Assembly: GCF_000429605.1 (NCBI RefSeq)
Contig: NZ_AUCE01000016.1
Span: forward strand, 124,001-188,000
Reading direction: 5' to 3'
DNA: 64,000 nt
From: Azonexus hydrophilus DSM 23864
GTDB taxonomy: Bacteria > Pseudomonadota > Gammaproteobacteria > Burkholderiales > Rhodocyclaceae
Shown: piece after piece, positions 28,227 through 38,005 of the stretch
How the letters are laid out: the number at the start of each line of letters is the position of its first letter
Numbering within the stretch: position 1 is the stretch's first letter
Program-made: the position numbers and the translations under genes
The notes under the pieces: model-generated
What the model was told of the DNA's origin: nothing
The model's database searches: none
What the model saw: only the letters and a program-made list of their open reading frames with translations

Positions 28227-28667
28227 ATGAGTACCGCTGTGTCAGCACTCCTCTCAACCGGCGAATCGCAGTCCCTTGAATTTAAGGCCTCGTTCGACAA
28301 GGCCGCGATTGAATCGCTGGTGGCCTTCGCCAACGCGCGCGGTGGGAAAGTGCTGGTCGGGGTTTCAGATGCAGGAAAAGTTATCGGCACCACTGTTGGC
28401 AAGGAAACACTCAACGAATGGCTGGGCCAGATCAAATCCGCCACCAGCCCGGCCTTGATCCCGGAAATCATCCTGCACGACATCGACGGCAAACAAATTG
28501 TCGAAATCGGCATCCAAGAATTCCCCGACAAGCTTTCACTACGGCTAATTTTTTGCTGTTCTTTATTTTTAATCGATTATTGGTCCGCTGAAAAGCGCCT
28601 GTTCGATGCTGGTTGTGTTCTATTAAATCTTTCTTATTTTATCGGGCTTTCTGCTCGAAACGATTAG
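28227..28667 (+). pseudogene. truncated AlbA_2/Schlafen-domain protein at cassette edge
   Basis: The first about 103 codons show an AlbA_2 (divergent AAA-4/Schlafen-like) domain: SLEFKASFDKAAIESLVAFANARGGKVLVGVSD (quoted in part as GGKVLVGVSD). After PDKLS (about 28535) the sequence turns abruptly AT-rich and the last about 40 codons (LIFCCSLFLIDYW and so on) look random. The gene was cut by insertion or replacement of the pseudaminic acid cassette. The remnant might still be translated, coupled to glmS. Confidence 0.65.
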
Positions 28668-28689
28668 ATTTTTTTTGGAGTAATGTTTT

Positions 28690-29688
28690 ATGCTGAGTAA
28701 TCAAACAATCTTTGTAACGGGTGGCACAGGTTCTTTTGGTCATACTTTTGTTCCAATGACTTTGGAAAAATACAACCCGAAGAAAATAATCATTTTTTCC
28801 CGTGATGAAATGAAACAATGGGAGATGGCCAAGCTATTCCAGGACGACCCAAGAGTTCGTTTCTTTATTGGTGACGTCAGAGATCGTGAACGTCTTTATC
28901 GTGCGTTGGATGGTGTGGATTATGTGGTACATGCTGCCGCTACAAAGATTGTCCCCACTGCTGAATACAACCCGTTTGAATGCGTCAAAACAAATATTAA
29001 TGGAGCAATGAACTTGATCGATGCTTGTATCGACAAGGGCATCAAGCGAGTGGTTGCACTCTCGACGGATAAGGCAAGTAGCCCGGTAAATCTGTATGGT
29101 GCAACCAAGCTGGCATCCGATAAGCTTTTTGTTGCAGGAAATTCCTACGCCGGGAGTAATCAAACACGGTTTTCTGTCGTCCGCTATGGCAACGTGATGG
29201 GGTCGCGCGGTTCAGTGATTCCTTTCTTCATGTCGATCAAGGACAAAGGCGTTTTGCCGATTACCGATGATCGTATGACCCGTTTCATGATTTCTCTGGA
29301 ACAGGGCGTAGAACTGGTGTGGCACGCATTCGAAGACATGGTCGGTGGCGAAATCTATGTCAAGAAGATTCCGTCGATGAAAGTTACCGATCTGGCCCGA
29401 GTTGTCGCGCCGGAAGCCCGGCAGGAGATTGTCGGTATTCGACCAGGTGAAAAGCTTCATGAGCAGATGATCGGTGAAGAAGACTCTTTCTACACCTATG
29501 AATATCCTGAGCATTACAAAATTCTGCCGGCAATTCATAGTTGGGATAAAGACGCAGGTCGAATCAAGGACGGCGCGAAGGTGCCGGAAGGCTTCAGCTA
29601 CACGAGTGATAACAACACCGAGTGGATGACAGACGCTGAGTTGCAGGCTTGGATTGAAACCAACCGCGCGAAGATCGGGAGTATCTGA
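28690..29688 (+). CDS. pseB: UDP-GlcNAc 4,6-dehydratase (5-inverting)
   Basis: First step of pseudaminic acid synthesis. The 332-residue SDR has TGGTGSFG at residues 10-17, VDYVVHAAATKIVPTAEYNP and STDKASSPVNLYGATK, in which the Thr-Asp-Lys and Tyr-Lys catalytic residues match PseB/FlaA1. TTTTGGAG precedes the ATG. It opens a tightly packed operon pseB-C-F-G-H-I. Its GC content is clearly lower than that of glmS. Confidence 0.93.
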   Translation: MLSNQTIFVTGGTGSFGHTFVPMTLEKYNPKKIIIFSRDEMKQWEMAKLFQDDPRVRFFIGDVRDRERLYRALDGVDYVVHAAATKIVPTAEYNPFECVKTNINGAMNLIDACIDKGIKRVVALSTDKASSPVNLYGATKLASDKLFVAGNSYAGSNQTRFSVVRYGNVMGSRGSVIPFFMSIKDKGVLPITDDRMTRFMISLEQGVELVWHAFEDMVGGEIYVKKIPSMKVTDLARVVAPEARQEIVGIRPGEKLHEQMIGEEDSFYTYEYPEHYKILPAIHSWDKDAGRIKDGAKVPEGFSYTSDNNTEWMTDAELQAWIETNRAKIGSI

Positions 29689-29691
29689 GTC

Positions 29692-30852
29692 ATGATTCCG
29701 TATGGGCGGCAGGACATCACACAAGCAGATGTCGATGCGGTTGTACAAGTGCTACAGTCGGATTATCTGACGCAAGGGCCGATGGTCCCGAAGTTCGAAG
29801 AGACGGTTGCACAGCATGTCGGTGCGAAGTATGCCTTAGCGGTCAATAGTGCAACTTCGGCACTTCATATCGCTTGTTTGGCCTTGGGTTTAGGCAAAGG
29901 TGATTGGTTATGGACGAGCCCGATCACCTTTGTTGCGTCAGCCAATTGTGGTTTGTACTGTGGCGCGAATGTCGATTTCGTCGACATTGATCCGCGCACC
30001 TACAACCTTTGCCCTATTGCCTTGGAAAAGAAACTGATAGAGGCTGAAAGTGCGAATCGCCTGCCTAAAGTGGTTATTCCTGTACATCTCTGCGGTCAAC
30101 CTTGCGATATGGCAGCAATCAGGGCGCTCAGTGATCGTTTTGGTTTCAAGATCATCGAAGATGCTTCGCACGCCATAGGCGGCAAGTATCGTGGCGAATT
30201 TATTGGTAATGGGCGCTACAGCGACATCACGATTTTCAGTTTCCATCCAGTCAAGATCATCACCACTGCCGAAGGTGGTATGGCGCTGACCAATGATGCC
30301 GATTTGGCCAACAAGATGGCTTTGTTGCGTAGTCACGGCATTACACGTGACCCTGCGCAGATGACGCACGAGAGTGATGGCCCTTGGTATTACCAGCAAA
30401 TTGATCTCGGGTTCAACTACCGTATGACCGAGCTACAAGCAGCATTGGGCGTGAGTCAAATGGCACGACTGGACCAGTTCGTAGCCAGGCGGCATGAATT
30501 GGCAACACGTTACGACCAGTTGCTGGCAAATCTGCCAGTCACACGACCCTGGCAACATCCGGACAGCTACTCGGGTTTGCACCTTTACGTCATTCGCCTG
30601 CAGCTTGACCAGATCGGCAAAACGCATCGTCAGGTGTTCGAGTCGCTGCGCGAGCAAGGCATAGGCGTAAATCTGCATTACATCCCGGTTCACATGCAGC
30701 CTTACTACAAAGCAATGGGCTTTAAAGCCGAGGATTTTCCAGAGGCCAAGCGCTATTACACTGAGGCAATCAGCTTGCCGATGTTCCAGACCATGAGCGA
30801 AGCGCAGCAAGATCAAGTGATTGCTGCGGTTGAGAAGTCGCTGCTGTCATGA
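29692..30852 (+). CDS. pseC: UDP-4-amino-4,6-dideoxy-N-acetyl-beta-L-altrosamine transaminase
   Basis: PLP-dependent aminotransferase for the second pathway step. The 386 residues belong to the DegT/DnrJ/EryC1 family, with IPYGRQDIT at the start, NSATSALHIACLALG binding phosphate and the PLP lysine in FSFHPVKIITTAEGG. It starts 3 bases after pseB and overlaps pseF by 4 bases. Confidence 0.92.
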   Translation: MIPYGRQDITQADVDAVVQVLQSDYLTQGPMVPKFEETVAQHVGAKYALAVNSATSALHIACLALGLGKGDWLWTSPITFVASANCGLYCGANVDFVDIDPRTYNLCPIALEKKLIEAESANRLPKVVIPVHLCGQPCDMAAIRALSDRFGFKIIEDASHAIGGKYRGEFIGNGRYSDITIFSFHPVKIITTAEGGMALTNDADLANKMALLRSHGITRDPAQMTHESDGPWYYQQIDLGFNYRMTELQAALGVSQMARLDQFVARRHELATRYDQLLANLPVTRPWQHPDSYSGLHLYVIRLQLDQIGKTHRQVFESLREQGIGVNLHYIPVHMQPYYKAMGFKAEDFPEAKRYYTEAISLPMFQTMSEAQQDQVIAAVEKSLLS

Positions 30853-31544
30853 AATTGGCCATCATACCCGCCCGCGGTGGCAGTAAGCGTATCCCGCGCA
30901 AGAATATCAAGCATTTCTGCGGCAAACCGATGATCGCTTGGTCGATTGAGGCAGCACGCTCTTCCGGCTGTTTCGACAGCATCATCGTTTCGACGGACGA
31001 TGATGAAATCGCAGAAGTTGCACGCGCATACGGTGCAGAAGTACCTTTTGTGCGACCGCCTGAGCTGTCGGACGATCACACCGGCACCATTCCAGTCATC
31101 GCCCACGCTATTGAGTGGATAAGCCGCAATGTAGCGCCGGTCGATCTTGCCTGCTGCATCTATGCAACAGCTCCCTTTGTCCAGCCTGGCGACCTGAAGC
31201 GGGGGTTCGATCTACTGCAGAAAAGCAAGGCGGAATACGCCTTCTCGGTCACCAGCTACGCCTTCCCCATTCAGCGCGCCATCCGTATTACTTCTGACGA
31301 GCGCGTGGAAATGTTCAGCCCCGAACATTTCAACATCCGGTCGCAGGATCTGGAGGATGCCTTCCACGATGCTGGCCAGTTCTATTGGGGCCTTGCTGCT
31401 GCCTGGTTGGCCGGCAAGCCTTTGTTTTCGCACTGCGCCACCCCAGTCCCACTACCCAGGCATCGCGTCCAGGACATCGATACTGCGGAGGACTGGGAAC
31501 GTGCCGAATGGTTGTTCAAGGCAATGCAGGTACAGCGGGATTGA
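30849..31544 (+). CDS. pseF: pseudaminic acid cytidylyltransferase
   Basis: Activates pseudaminic acid to CMP-Pse, the donor for glycosyltransferases. The 231-residue protein has the CMP-sialic acid synthetase opening IIPARGGSKRIPRKNI (nucleotide-binding), STDDDEIAEVA and the late DIDTAEDWERAE segment. It overlaps pseC by 4 bases. PseF rather than NeuA is chosen because of the pse neighbours. Confidence 0.92.
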   Translation: MKLAIIPARGGSKRIPRKNIKHFCGKPMIAWSIEAARSSGCFDSIIVSTDDDEIAEVARAYGAEVPFVRPPELSDDHTGTIPVIAHAIEWISRNVAPVDLACCIYATAPFVQPGDLKRGFDLLQKSKAEYAFSVTSYAFPIQRAIRITSDERVEMFSPEHFNIRSQDLEDAFHDAGQFYWGLAAAWLAGKPLFSHCATPVPLPRHRVQDIDTAEDWERAEWLFKAMQVQRD

Positions 31545-31546
31545 CC

Positions 31547-32659
31547 ATGAAGTTCATTTTCCGCGCCGACGCCTCACTGCAGATTGGGACTGGCCACGTC
31601 ATGCGCTGCTTGACGTTAGCCGACGCCCTTGATGCAAAAGGTGCGGAGTGCCAGTTCATTTGCCGTGCTCATGAAGGTAACCTGATCGATTTCATCCGCA
31701 GCAAGGGCTACGTTACACACGCTCTGCCCGTGGCAGCGGAATCCGGCGATACCGCCAATGATCAATCCCCGGATTCTGATCTTGCTCACAGCGCTTGGCT
31801 AGGCGCAACACAAGCTGAAGACGCAAATGCTTGTGCTTCTATCCTTGCAGCTCAGCATCCGGACTGGCTGATTGTCGACCACTACGCGCTCGACATTGTT
31901 TGGGAAGAGGCTTTGGCACCTTACTATCACCAACTGATGGTGATTGACGACCTGGCAGATCGAAAGCATGTCTGTGACCTGCTGCTTGACCAGACCTTTG
32001 GACGCGAGGCCGCAGATTACCTGTCCTTGGTACCTGAGAGATGCCGGTTGCTGTGTGGCTCACGATACGCGCTATTGCGCTCCGAATTCGCCGCCCTTCG
32101 CTCCTACAGTCTGCAGCGCCGCGCCAAGCCAGTCATGCGAGATCTACTGGTCACCTTGGGCGGTGTAGACAAGGACAACGCCACCGGACAGGTGCTACAA
32201 GCGTTGAGCACATGTTCATTGCCAGAGAACTGCAGGATCACGGTGGTTATGGGGGCGACAGCACCGTGGTTAGATGAGGTACGAAACCTGGCTCAGCAAA
32301 TGCCTTGGTCGACGCGTGTATTGGTTGGGGTCAGTAATATGGCCCAGCTCATGGCTGATAGCGATCTTGCCATTGGGGCCGCTGGGGCAACATCTTGGGA
32401 GAGATGTTGCCTTGGCTTGCCAACTGCCATGATGGTACTCGCCGATAACCAGCGACATGCAGCAAATCTGCTGGAACAAGCCAGTGCAGTAAGAATGCTG
32501 TATTTAAACAAAGATTTTTCGAAGGATTTGGCTAGGTTTATTGATGATATTTACAAATCTAAATATTTTTTTAATCAGTTGCGAGATAACGCTAGCGCAG
32601 TGACGGACGGAATGGGTTGCGGGCGGGCAATGAGCTGGCTCATCTTGGAGAAAGAATAA
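31547..32659 (+). CDS. pseG: UDP-2,4-diacetamido-2,4,6-trideoxy-beta-L-altropyranose hydrolase
   Basis: Removes UDP from the altropyranose intermediate. The 370-residue GT-B-like protein begins MKFIFRADASLQIGTGHVMR with the catalytic His in the GTGH loop; VDHYALD and GAAGATSWERCCLGLP are the family motifs near the C-terminal nucleotide site. The start at 31547 follows the pseF stop; a longer frame to 31385 overlaps pseF and is not needed. The last third is notably AT-rich. Confidence 0.9.
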   Translation: MKFIFRADASLQIGTGHVMRCLTLADALDAKGAECQFICRAHEGNLIDFIRSKGYVTHALPVAAESGDTANDQSPDSDLAHSAWLGATQAEDANACASILAAQHPDWLIVDHYALDIVWEEALAPYYHQLMVIDDLADRKHVCDLLLDQTFGREAADYLSLVPERCRLLCGSRYALLRSEFAALRSYSLQRRAKPVMRDLLVTLGGVDKDNATGQVLQALSTCSLPENCRITVVMGATAPWLDEVRNLAQQMPWSTRVLVGVSNMAQLMADSDLAIGAAGATSWERCCLGLPTAMMVLADNQRHAANLLEQASAVRMLYLNKDFSKDLARFIDDIYKSKYFFNQLRDNASAVTDGMGCGRAMSWLILEKE

Positions 32660-33225
32660 TGGATAAAGAACTTACTTTGAAGCTTGGCCGTTTGCGCACT
32701 ATAAAGACGGGGGAATTAGAATTAATGTTGGCGTGGCGTAACGCTCCTGGTGTTCGTGCAAACATGTACACCCGCCATGAAATCAGTTTCGCCGAACATC
32801 TTGCTTGGTGGGAGAAAACACTGACGCGTAGTGATCAGCAGTATTTCATGTACGAGTACCAAGGAAGCCCATTGGGTATTGTTGGTTTTAATGGTATTGA
32901 TGTGATTAATCAGAACTCCTCGTGGGCTTTTTACGCTTCACCAGAAGCACCTAGGGGCACAGGGAGCAGAATGGAATATCTGGCGCTTGAGCATGCCTTT
33001 AGCGGTATTCTCCTACACAAGCTTTGTTGTGAGGTGCTTGCTTTCAATACACCTGTGATCAAACTTCACGAAAAATTTGGCTTTAAAGTTGAAGGCATTT
33101 TGCGTGATCAACATAAGATGGATGGCAGTTTCGTCGATGTCTATCGATTAGGAATGTTGGCGTCTGAATGGCAAGCAAGTCGCAATGACACGTTAAAAAA
33201 ACTCCTTCATTTAGCTAATGGTTAA
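32659..33225 (+). CDS. pseH: UDP-4-amino-sugar N-acetyltransferase PseH (GNAT)
   Basis: Acetylates the 4-amino group made by PseC, using acetyl-CoA. The 188-residue GNAT protein has the family N-terminus (RNAPGVRANMYTRHEIS), the PRGTGSRMEYLALEHAF acetyl-CoA loop and the NTPVIKLHEKFGFKVEG motif. The ATG at 32659 overlaps the pseG stop by one base and has GGAG 8 bases upstream. Confidence 0.9.
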   Translation: MDKELTLKLGRLRTIKTGELELMLAWRNAPGVRANMYTRHEISFAEHLAWWEKTLTRSDQQYFMYEYQGSPLGIVGFNGIDVINQNSSWAFYASPEAPRGTGSRMEYLALEHAFSGILLHKLCCEVLAFNTPVIKLHEKFGFKVEGILRDQHKMDGSFVDVYRLGMLASEWQASRNDTLKKLLHLANG

Positions 33226-33234
33226 AATAATAAA

Positions 33235-34302
33235 ATGAATCCAATAATTTCGATTTCAGACCGTCCAATCGGCGTTGGTTACTCACCCTACATAATCGCT
33301 GAGCTATCAGCCAATCATAACGGCAAGTTAGAAACTGCGATAAAGATTATCGAGGAAGCAAAGAAGGCTGGTGCAGACGCCGTAAAGCTACAGACCTATA
33401 CAGCAGACACCATCACGCTAAACAGTAACGCCGAAGAATTTCAGATTCACGGTGGTCTGTGGAATGGCAAAACCCTTTATGAGCTTTATCAAGAGGCACA
33501 GATGCCTTGGGAGTGGCACAAACCACTATTCGAGCATGCCAGAAAACTCGGTATTACCATTTTCAGTTCCCCTTTTGACAACACCGCAGTCGACCTGCTC
33601 GAAGACCTTGACGCCCCTGCTTACAAGATAGCTTCATTCGAGGCCGTGGACCTGCCGTTGATCAAGTACGTCGCCAGTACTGGAAAGCCTATGATCATTT
33701 CTACCGGAATGGCGGATGCAGAAGAAATTCAGGAGGCCATTGAAGCGGCGAGAGAAGGCGGATGCAAGGAACTCGCTATTTTGCATTGCGTAAGTGGTTA
33801 CCCAGCTCCTGCAGAGGATTACAACTTGCGTACCATTCCCGACATGATTGAGCGCTTTGGAACGGTTACCGGCCTGTCTGACCACACCTTGGACAACACT
33901 ACCGCAATCGCCAGCGTGGTCATGGGAGCATCAATCATCGAGAAGCACTTCACCTTAGACCGAAATGGTGGCGGGCCGGATGACAGTTTTTCACTTGAGC
34001 CCGCAGAGCTTGCGGCACTATGCCGAGACAGCAAAACGGCTTGGGCCGCATTGGGGAAAGTTGATTATGGACGCAAGTCGAGCGAGCAAGGAAATGTTAA
34101 GTTCCGTCGCTCTTTATATTTTATTAAAGACCTAAAAAAAGGCGCGATTGTTTGTTCTGAAGATTTTAAAAGCGTGCGACCAGGCTACGGTCTATTGCCA
34201 AAATATTCAGAAAGTATCGTAGGCATGAGGTTAAATAAAGATGTCTCGCAGTTTACTCCTGTATCGTTTGATTTTCTCGAGGATATAAATAATGAACATT
34301 GA
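33235..34302 (+). CDS. pseI: pseudaminic acid synthase
   Basis: Condenses the trideoxy sugar with phosphoenolpyruvate. The 355-residue NeuB-family enzyme has IIAELSANHNGKLETA, KLQTYTADTITL, the metal/PEP segment FSSPFDNTAVDLL, the late GLSDHTLDNTTA and a C-terminal SAF domain (about 290-350). It completes the pathway, so all six Pse enzymes are present in order. It overlaps the next gene by 11 bases. Confidence 0.93.
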   Translation: MNPIISISDRPIGVGYSPYIIAELSANHNGKLETAIKIIEEAKKAGADAVKLQTYTADTITLNSNAEEFQIHGGLWNGKTLYELYQEAQMPWEWHKPLFEHARKLGITIFSSPFDNTAVDLLEDLDAPAYKIASFEAVDLPLIKYVASTGKPMIISTGMADAEEIQEAIEAAREGGCKELAILHCVSGYPAPAEDYNLRTIPDMIERFGTVTGLSDHTLDNTTAIASVVMGASIIEKHFTLDRNGGGPDDSFSLEPAELAALCRDSKTAWAALGKVDYGRKSSEQGNVKFRRSLYFIKDLKKGAIVCSEDFKSVRPGYGLLPKYSESIVGMRLNKDVSQFTPVSFDFLEDINNEH

Positions 34303-34918
34303 GGGGGGTAAGGGCGCGCTATTTGATTTGACAAAAAGGCAGCTTGTTTCTTTTTTTCCTCTTTCGGGGAAGGATTTAGAAGTTCTTGAAAGTCGGTTTG
34401 ACAAAGTCCTAGAAGATGTTGGTTATTGTTTTTCTTTGATAGAAAACAAGTATTATAAACGTGGCGAAGAGGTGTATTTTGATCCTATGCATACTTCGCA
34501 GTACGGTATATATCTTTATTTCTATTCTAAAGCAGTATTCGAAGATGAGGACATGAGCAGGGTTTCGAGTGCGTTGTATATCCTTAATAAAATTATAAAC
34601 TCGGTTGACTTGTACTATGAGATAAATTTGCCGAGGCATTTCTTTATGGATCACCCAGTAGGTAGTGTTATGGGTAGAGCTATTTATGGGGAAGGCTTTT
34701 CGTTCTCACAATGTTGCACAGTAGGTAACAACAAAGGCTTCTATCCGGTAATCGGAGAAAATGTCAGGATGATGAGTGGTTCATCAATAATTGGTCGATG
34801 CAATATTGGTAAAAATGTCATTGTTTCCAAAGGTGTAACTATAAAAGATAGTGAAATTCCCGATTCGGTGATCGTTTTTGAGGATAGAAAGAAGCTTTTT
34901 TTTAAGGATTTAATTTGA
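34292..34918 (+). CDS. CysE-like hexapeptide acetyltransferase (208 aa)
   Basis: The N-terminal about 110 residues are helical and AT-rich in codons. The C-terminal part has a left-handed beta-helix of hexapeptide repeats (IGENVRMMSGSSIIGRCNIG, then IGKNVIVSKGVTI) and HPVGSVMGRAIYGEGFSF, as in serine acetyltransferases. Position after pseI suggests it O- or N-acetylates a sugar of the glycan rather than serine. The acceptor is not known. Confidence 0.65.
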   Translation: MNIEGGKGALFDLTKRQLVSFFPLSGKDLEVLESRFDKVLEDVGYCFSLIENKYYKRGEEVYFDPMHTSQYGIYLYFYSKAVFEDEDMSRVSSALYILNKIINSVDLYYEINLPRHFFMDHPVGSVMGRAIYGEGFSFSQCCTVGNNKGFYPVIGENVRMMSGSSIIGRCNIGKNVIVSKGVTIKDSEIPDSVIVFEDRKKLFFKDLI

Positions 34919-35331
34919 TTCTCATGATGGCTTTCAGCTTATTGCAAGCTGGCTTGATAGATTTTTGAGGTGGTTAATTTATTTCTTATTTATAATTAAT
35001 AATTGGTGCATGTCTAACATTAGAGTGTGTTCTAATAAACACTTCGTGGCATGATGCGTACTCGTATTATTATAAAGTGGGAGGTTAATAATTAGTGAAG
35101 TGGTTTTTATAGTGCGCTGTATGAATTGAGATAACTATGTGCTTTGTCGACTTGTGCCATTAAATAAGTCTGCTGCGAACTTTCTTAAGGATTTCTAAAT
35201 AAGTAGCGCTCCAGAAATCTGGCCGTCGGAAAATCAATGGGAGCAGAACAACAAACTCGATTTTTTAGACTTGTTCAGACATTCCTTAATGGATCATCTA
35301 ACAGGAATTTAATTGGTTAAAGCTACTCGAA
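34919..35331. other. AT-rich gene-free stretch
   Basis: About 410 bases with stop codons in every frame. I see no RNA gene, clear promoter or repeat. It may be decayed sequence between two acquisition events; the next gene could have its promoter here. Confidence 0.5.
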
Positions 35332-36693
35332 ATGAAGATACTTTTTATCGAAAATCGCTATGCTACGTTGATATGGGATGCCGTTGCTCGGCAGCTGGAA
35401 GCGCGAGGGCACGAGATTTATTGGATTATTCAGAATCCAATGTTCATGCCCACAGTCGGCGAGAAACATCTCTTATCGTTTCCGTCTGCTAGTGAAAAGA
35501 ATCAAGATGAGTCTCTTTCATGGTTAAGGGATGTGGATCGTGGCGTACGTTGGTTTGGTGGGGATGGATCGCATTGGCATCCTTACAACAAACGCATTCG
35601 TAAAATTCTCGAATCAGTCAGGCCAGATGTCGTGTTCGGGGAACCAACGCAGTTTCATGAGCAGTTGACATTAGAAAATGCGCGTCAAATGGGGATTCGT
35701 TTTTTGTCGCCAATTGGTACGCGCTACCCTGCTGGGCGTTTGCACTTTTTTGATTACGACACCATTAATCCTGTAGGGGGTGAAGGCGTCAATTTGAACG
35801 ATTCTGAATTGGAAAACATGCTCGATGCGATTGTTGAACGCAAAGTTGTGCCGAGTTATATGAAAGTTGTTTCTCAACCACTGCTCAAGAAAAAATGGGG
35901 AAAACTCAAAAATAAATTGTTGATCACCACTGGCTGGCTAATGGGCGAACGCTATGTAACTCCTTCACCCTTGACCAAAATGCGACTAGAGCGGGCGCAT
36001 GCTATAAGGTGCTTGGATTGGGAGGGTTTTTCACAGCTGCAATTGCCCGAGTCACTTAAGAACAGGCCATGGGTTTTGTATCCATTGCAAATGCAGCCAG
36101 AAGTTAACATCGAACTCTGGGGTAAGCCATGGAGCTATCAAACACAAATAATAAAACGTGCGGCACAATCACTTGAAAAATTGGGTGCGGTTCTTGTTGT
36201 GAAGCCCAACCCAAAATCAAAATACGAACTTTCTGACGATTTGTGCGATCTCGTAAAAAATACACCAAACATCATTGCACTCTCACATAAAACTCCTATG
36301 AAGGCAGTATTTCCTCAAGCGCCATTGCTAATGACTGTGACCGGGACTGTTACCTTGGAATGTATCTTCGCAGGTAAACCCATCGCTGTGTTAGGTAACC
36401 ATGCAATGACTCAATATGCTGGTTTAGAAGTGATGAGTCAGCCTGAAGATATCGCATCCGTCATGGAGAAGGTGCTTACGCAGCGGGTTAAGGTTGCGAC
36501 TCGTGATGATGCTAAATCAATATTAAACTATCTGTATACCAAAAGCTATCCAGTGACTCTTTGGCATCAGCTAGATAGGCCCGAGTTAATGACAGAAAGA
36601 AACGTGAATGCCCTGACCGATGCCTTTGAGGATGTTTTAAACCACCTTTGCATGTCATACGAACCGATGTGTCGTCAAGGAATGAGATCTTGA
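35332..36693 (+). CDS. capsule-type glycosyltransferase-like protein
   Basis: The 453-residue product starts like a GT-B transferase (MKILFIENRYATLIWDAVARQL). In the C-terminal half it has the pattern of capsule polysaccharide synthesis proteins: VLYPLQMQPEVNIELW, VVKPNPKSKYE, then TVTGTVTLECIFAGKPIAVLG. These are nucleotide-sugar binding elements of the KpsS/KpsC-like fold. It is cytosolic or membrane-peripheral. Donor and acceptor are unknown; in this cassette, adding CMP-linked pseudaminic acid is one possibility. Confidence 0.6.
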   Translation: MKILFIENRYATLIWDAVARQLEARGHEIYWIIQNPMFMPTVGEKHLLSFPSASEKNQDESLSWLRDVDRGVRWFGGDGSHWHPYNKRIRKILESVRPDVVFGEPTQFHEQLTLENARQMGIRFLSPIGTRYPAGRLHFFDYDTINPVGGEGVNLNDSELENMLDAIVERKVVPSYMKVVSQPLLKKKWGKLKNKLLITTGWLMGERYVTPSPLTKMRLERAHAIRCLDWEGFSQLQLPESLKNRPWVLYPLQMQPEVNIELWGKPWSYQTQIIKRAAQSLEKLGAVLVVKPNPKSKYELSDDLCDLVKNTPNIIALSHKTPMKAVFPQAPLLMTVTGTVTLECIFAGKPIAVLGNHAMTQYAGLEVMSQPEDIASVMEKVLTQRVKVATRDDAKSILNYLYTKSYPVTLWHQLDRPELMTERNVNALTDAFEDVLNHLCMSYEPMCRQGMRS

Positions 36694-37994
36694 ATACATA
36701 TTCAATGAATAATTCATCAATCAAGGTGAATAAAGTCAATATTCGATTTCTATCACCTGTTGTCTTGGTGTTTTACTCCGTACTGATTTTTTTTGCGTGT
36801 TTGCCACTCCTTCCCGTTGAAATTCAGTATCCGATGTCATTTGATGCGCTTCTATTCTGGTTACTGTGTTTCGTTGGATTTCTGGTAGGCGTGCGCACTG
36901 GAGCGGGTAGGGAGTTTTCCATGCCTATTCAAGAACACCGATTTGATCCTAAAAAGCTCCACAGCATGGTGAGTGTGATTGTTTGGGTCGGAGCATTAGG
37001 CGTGCTGCTACTTATTGTGGATCGCTATTTTATTCGCGGTGTTTCACTTGGTGCGGACGTGTTTCAGAATCGAGAAGCGTTAGAGGGGAGTCAGGCATCG
37101 GGTTTTTCTGCGATTGCAGCCTTTGCGAGTTCTCTTGGGCTATTTTCTTTGATTGTTATATGGATTGCTGAGACCAATATTCTGATTGTAAGTAAATGGT
37201 TAAAGATATTGGCTTCTCTGAACGTTTTTATCGCTGTATATTTGAGTATCCAACTTGGGTCTCGTTCGTTGTTGCTTGTAGTTGCATTGGCTCATCTGCT
37301 TACATGGTTATTTATACTCCGCGCACGTGGGTTAAGGTTAATATTTCGGCACAAAATAATTGCAATTTTGTCGATTGCTGGTTTGGCTATTATTTCAACA
37401 TTGATGATGCTGTCACGTGTTGATTTAATGGGTTTCTCAATGCAGGAAAGTGTTTTAAATTCAGCGTATTCATATACGATGGTGCCGTCTTTCGAGGTGA
37501 GAGAAAGCTTCGATGACAACTTTGAGATTGGTGAAGTTGCGGCTGGATTCTTTAGCTTAGTTCAGTACATATTTCATGGCATCTTTGAATTTGGTTTGCT
37601 GTTTACATACTTTCAAGGAGAGCATGAGTGGGGGGGGCGTACTTTGTGGTTGCCGCTTAAATTGATAGGCATCTTTACGGGTGGGATTGCATCAGGAGAA
37701 CAAGCCATAAACGTTGGTGAGCGATATGGTGTTTACACTACTTTTCTTGGGCCTGTGTTCATAGATTTTGGATTGCTTAGTCCATTAGTGTTGATTTTCT
37801 ACGGTTGGTTGTTGGGCGTGCCATACCGCGCTTTGCGGCAAGGAAAAATTGAATGGATTCCTGCAGTAGTTTTGATCGCTGCAAGTTCAATATTGTGGCC
37901 AGTTGTTAACATTTTGTCTTCAGCTTCTGGCTCGTATTTGCTGGTTTGCTCATTGCTTATCGGTATTGCTGGAAAAAAAATTCGAGTTTCTTGA
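36690..37994 (+). CDS. wzy: O-antigen/EPS repeat-unit polymerase (Wzy-like)
   Basis: An integral membrane protein with about ten predicted TM segments spread over its length (for example VVLVFYSVLIFFACLPLL and LLLVVALAHLLTWLFIL) and a large periplasmic loop near residues 270-330. This topology and the place between transferases and flippase fit Wzy. The start is uncertain: TTG at 36690 has AAGGA 8 bases upstream and overlaps the previous stop; ATG at 36705 is the alternative. Sequence identity alone would not identify it, as Wzy is poorly conserved. Confidence 0.7.
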   Translation: MNTYSMNNSSIKVNKVNIRFLSPVVLVFYSVLIFFACLPLLPVEIQYPMSFDALLFWLLCFVGFLVGVRTGAGREFSMPIQEHRFDPKKLHSMVSVIVWVGALGVLLLIVDRYFIRGVSLGADVFQNREALEGSQASGFSAIAAFASSLGLFSLIVIWIAETNILIVSKWLKILASLNVFIAVYLSIQLGSRSLLLVVALAHLLTWLFILRARGLRLIFRHKIIAILSIAGLAIISTLMMLSRVDLMGFSMQESVLNSAYSYTMVPSFEVRESFDDNFEIGEVAAGFFSLVQYIFHGIFEFGLLFTYFQGEHEWGGRTLWLPLKLIGIFTGGIASGEQAINVGERYGVYTTFLGPVFIDFGLLSPLVLIFYGWLLGVPYRALRQGKIEWIPAVVLIAASSILWPVVNILSSASGSYLLVCSLLIGIAGKKIRVS

Positions 37995-38005
37995 ATATTG
38001 AAAAA

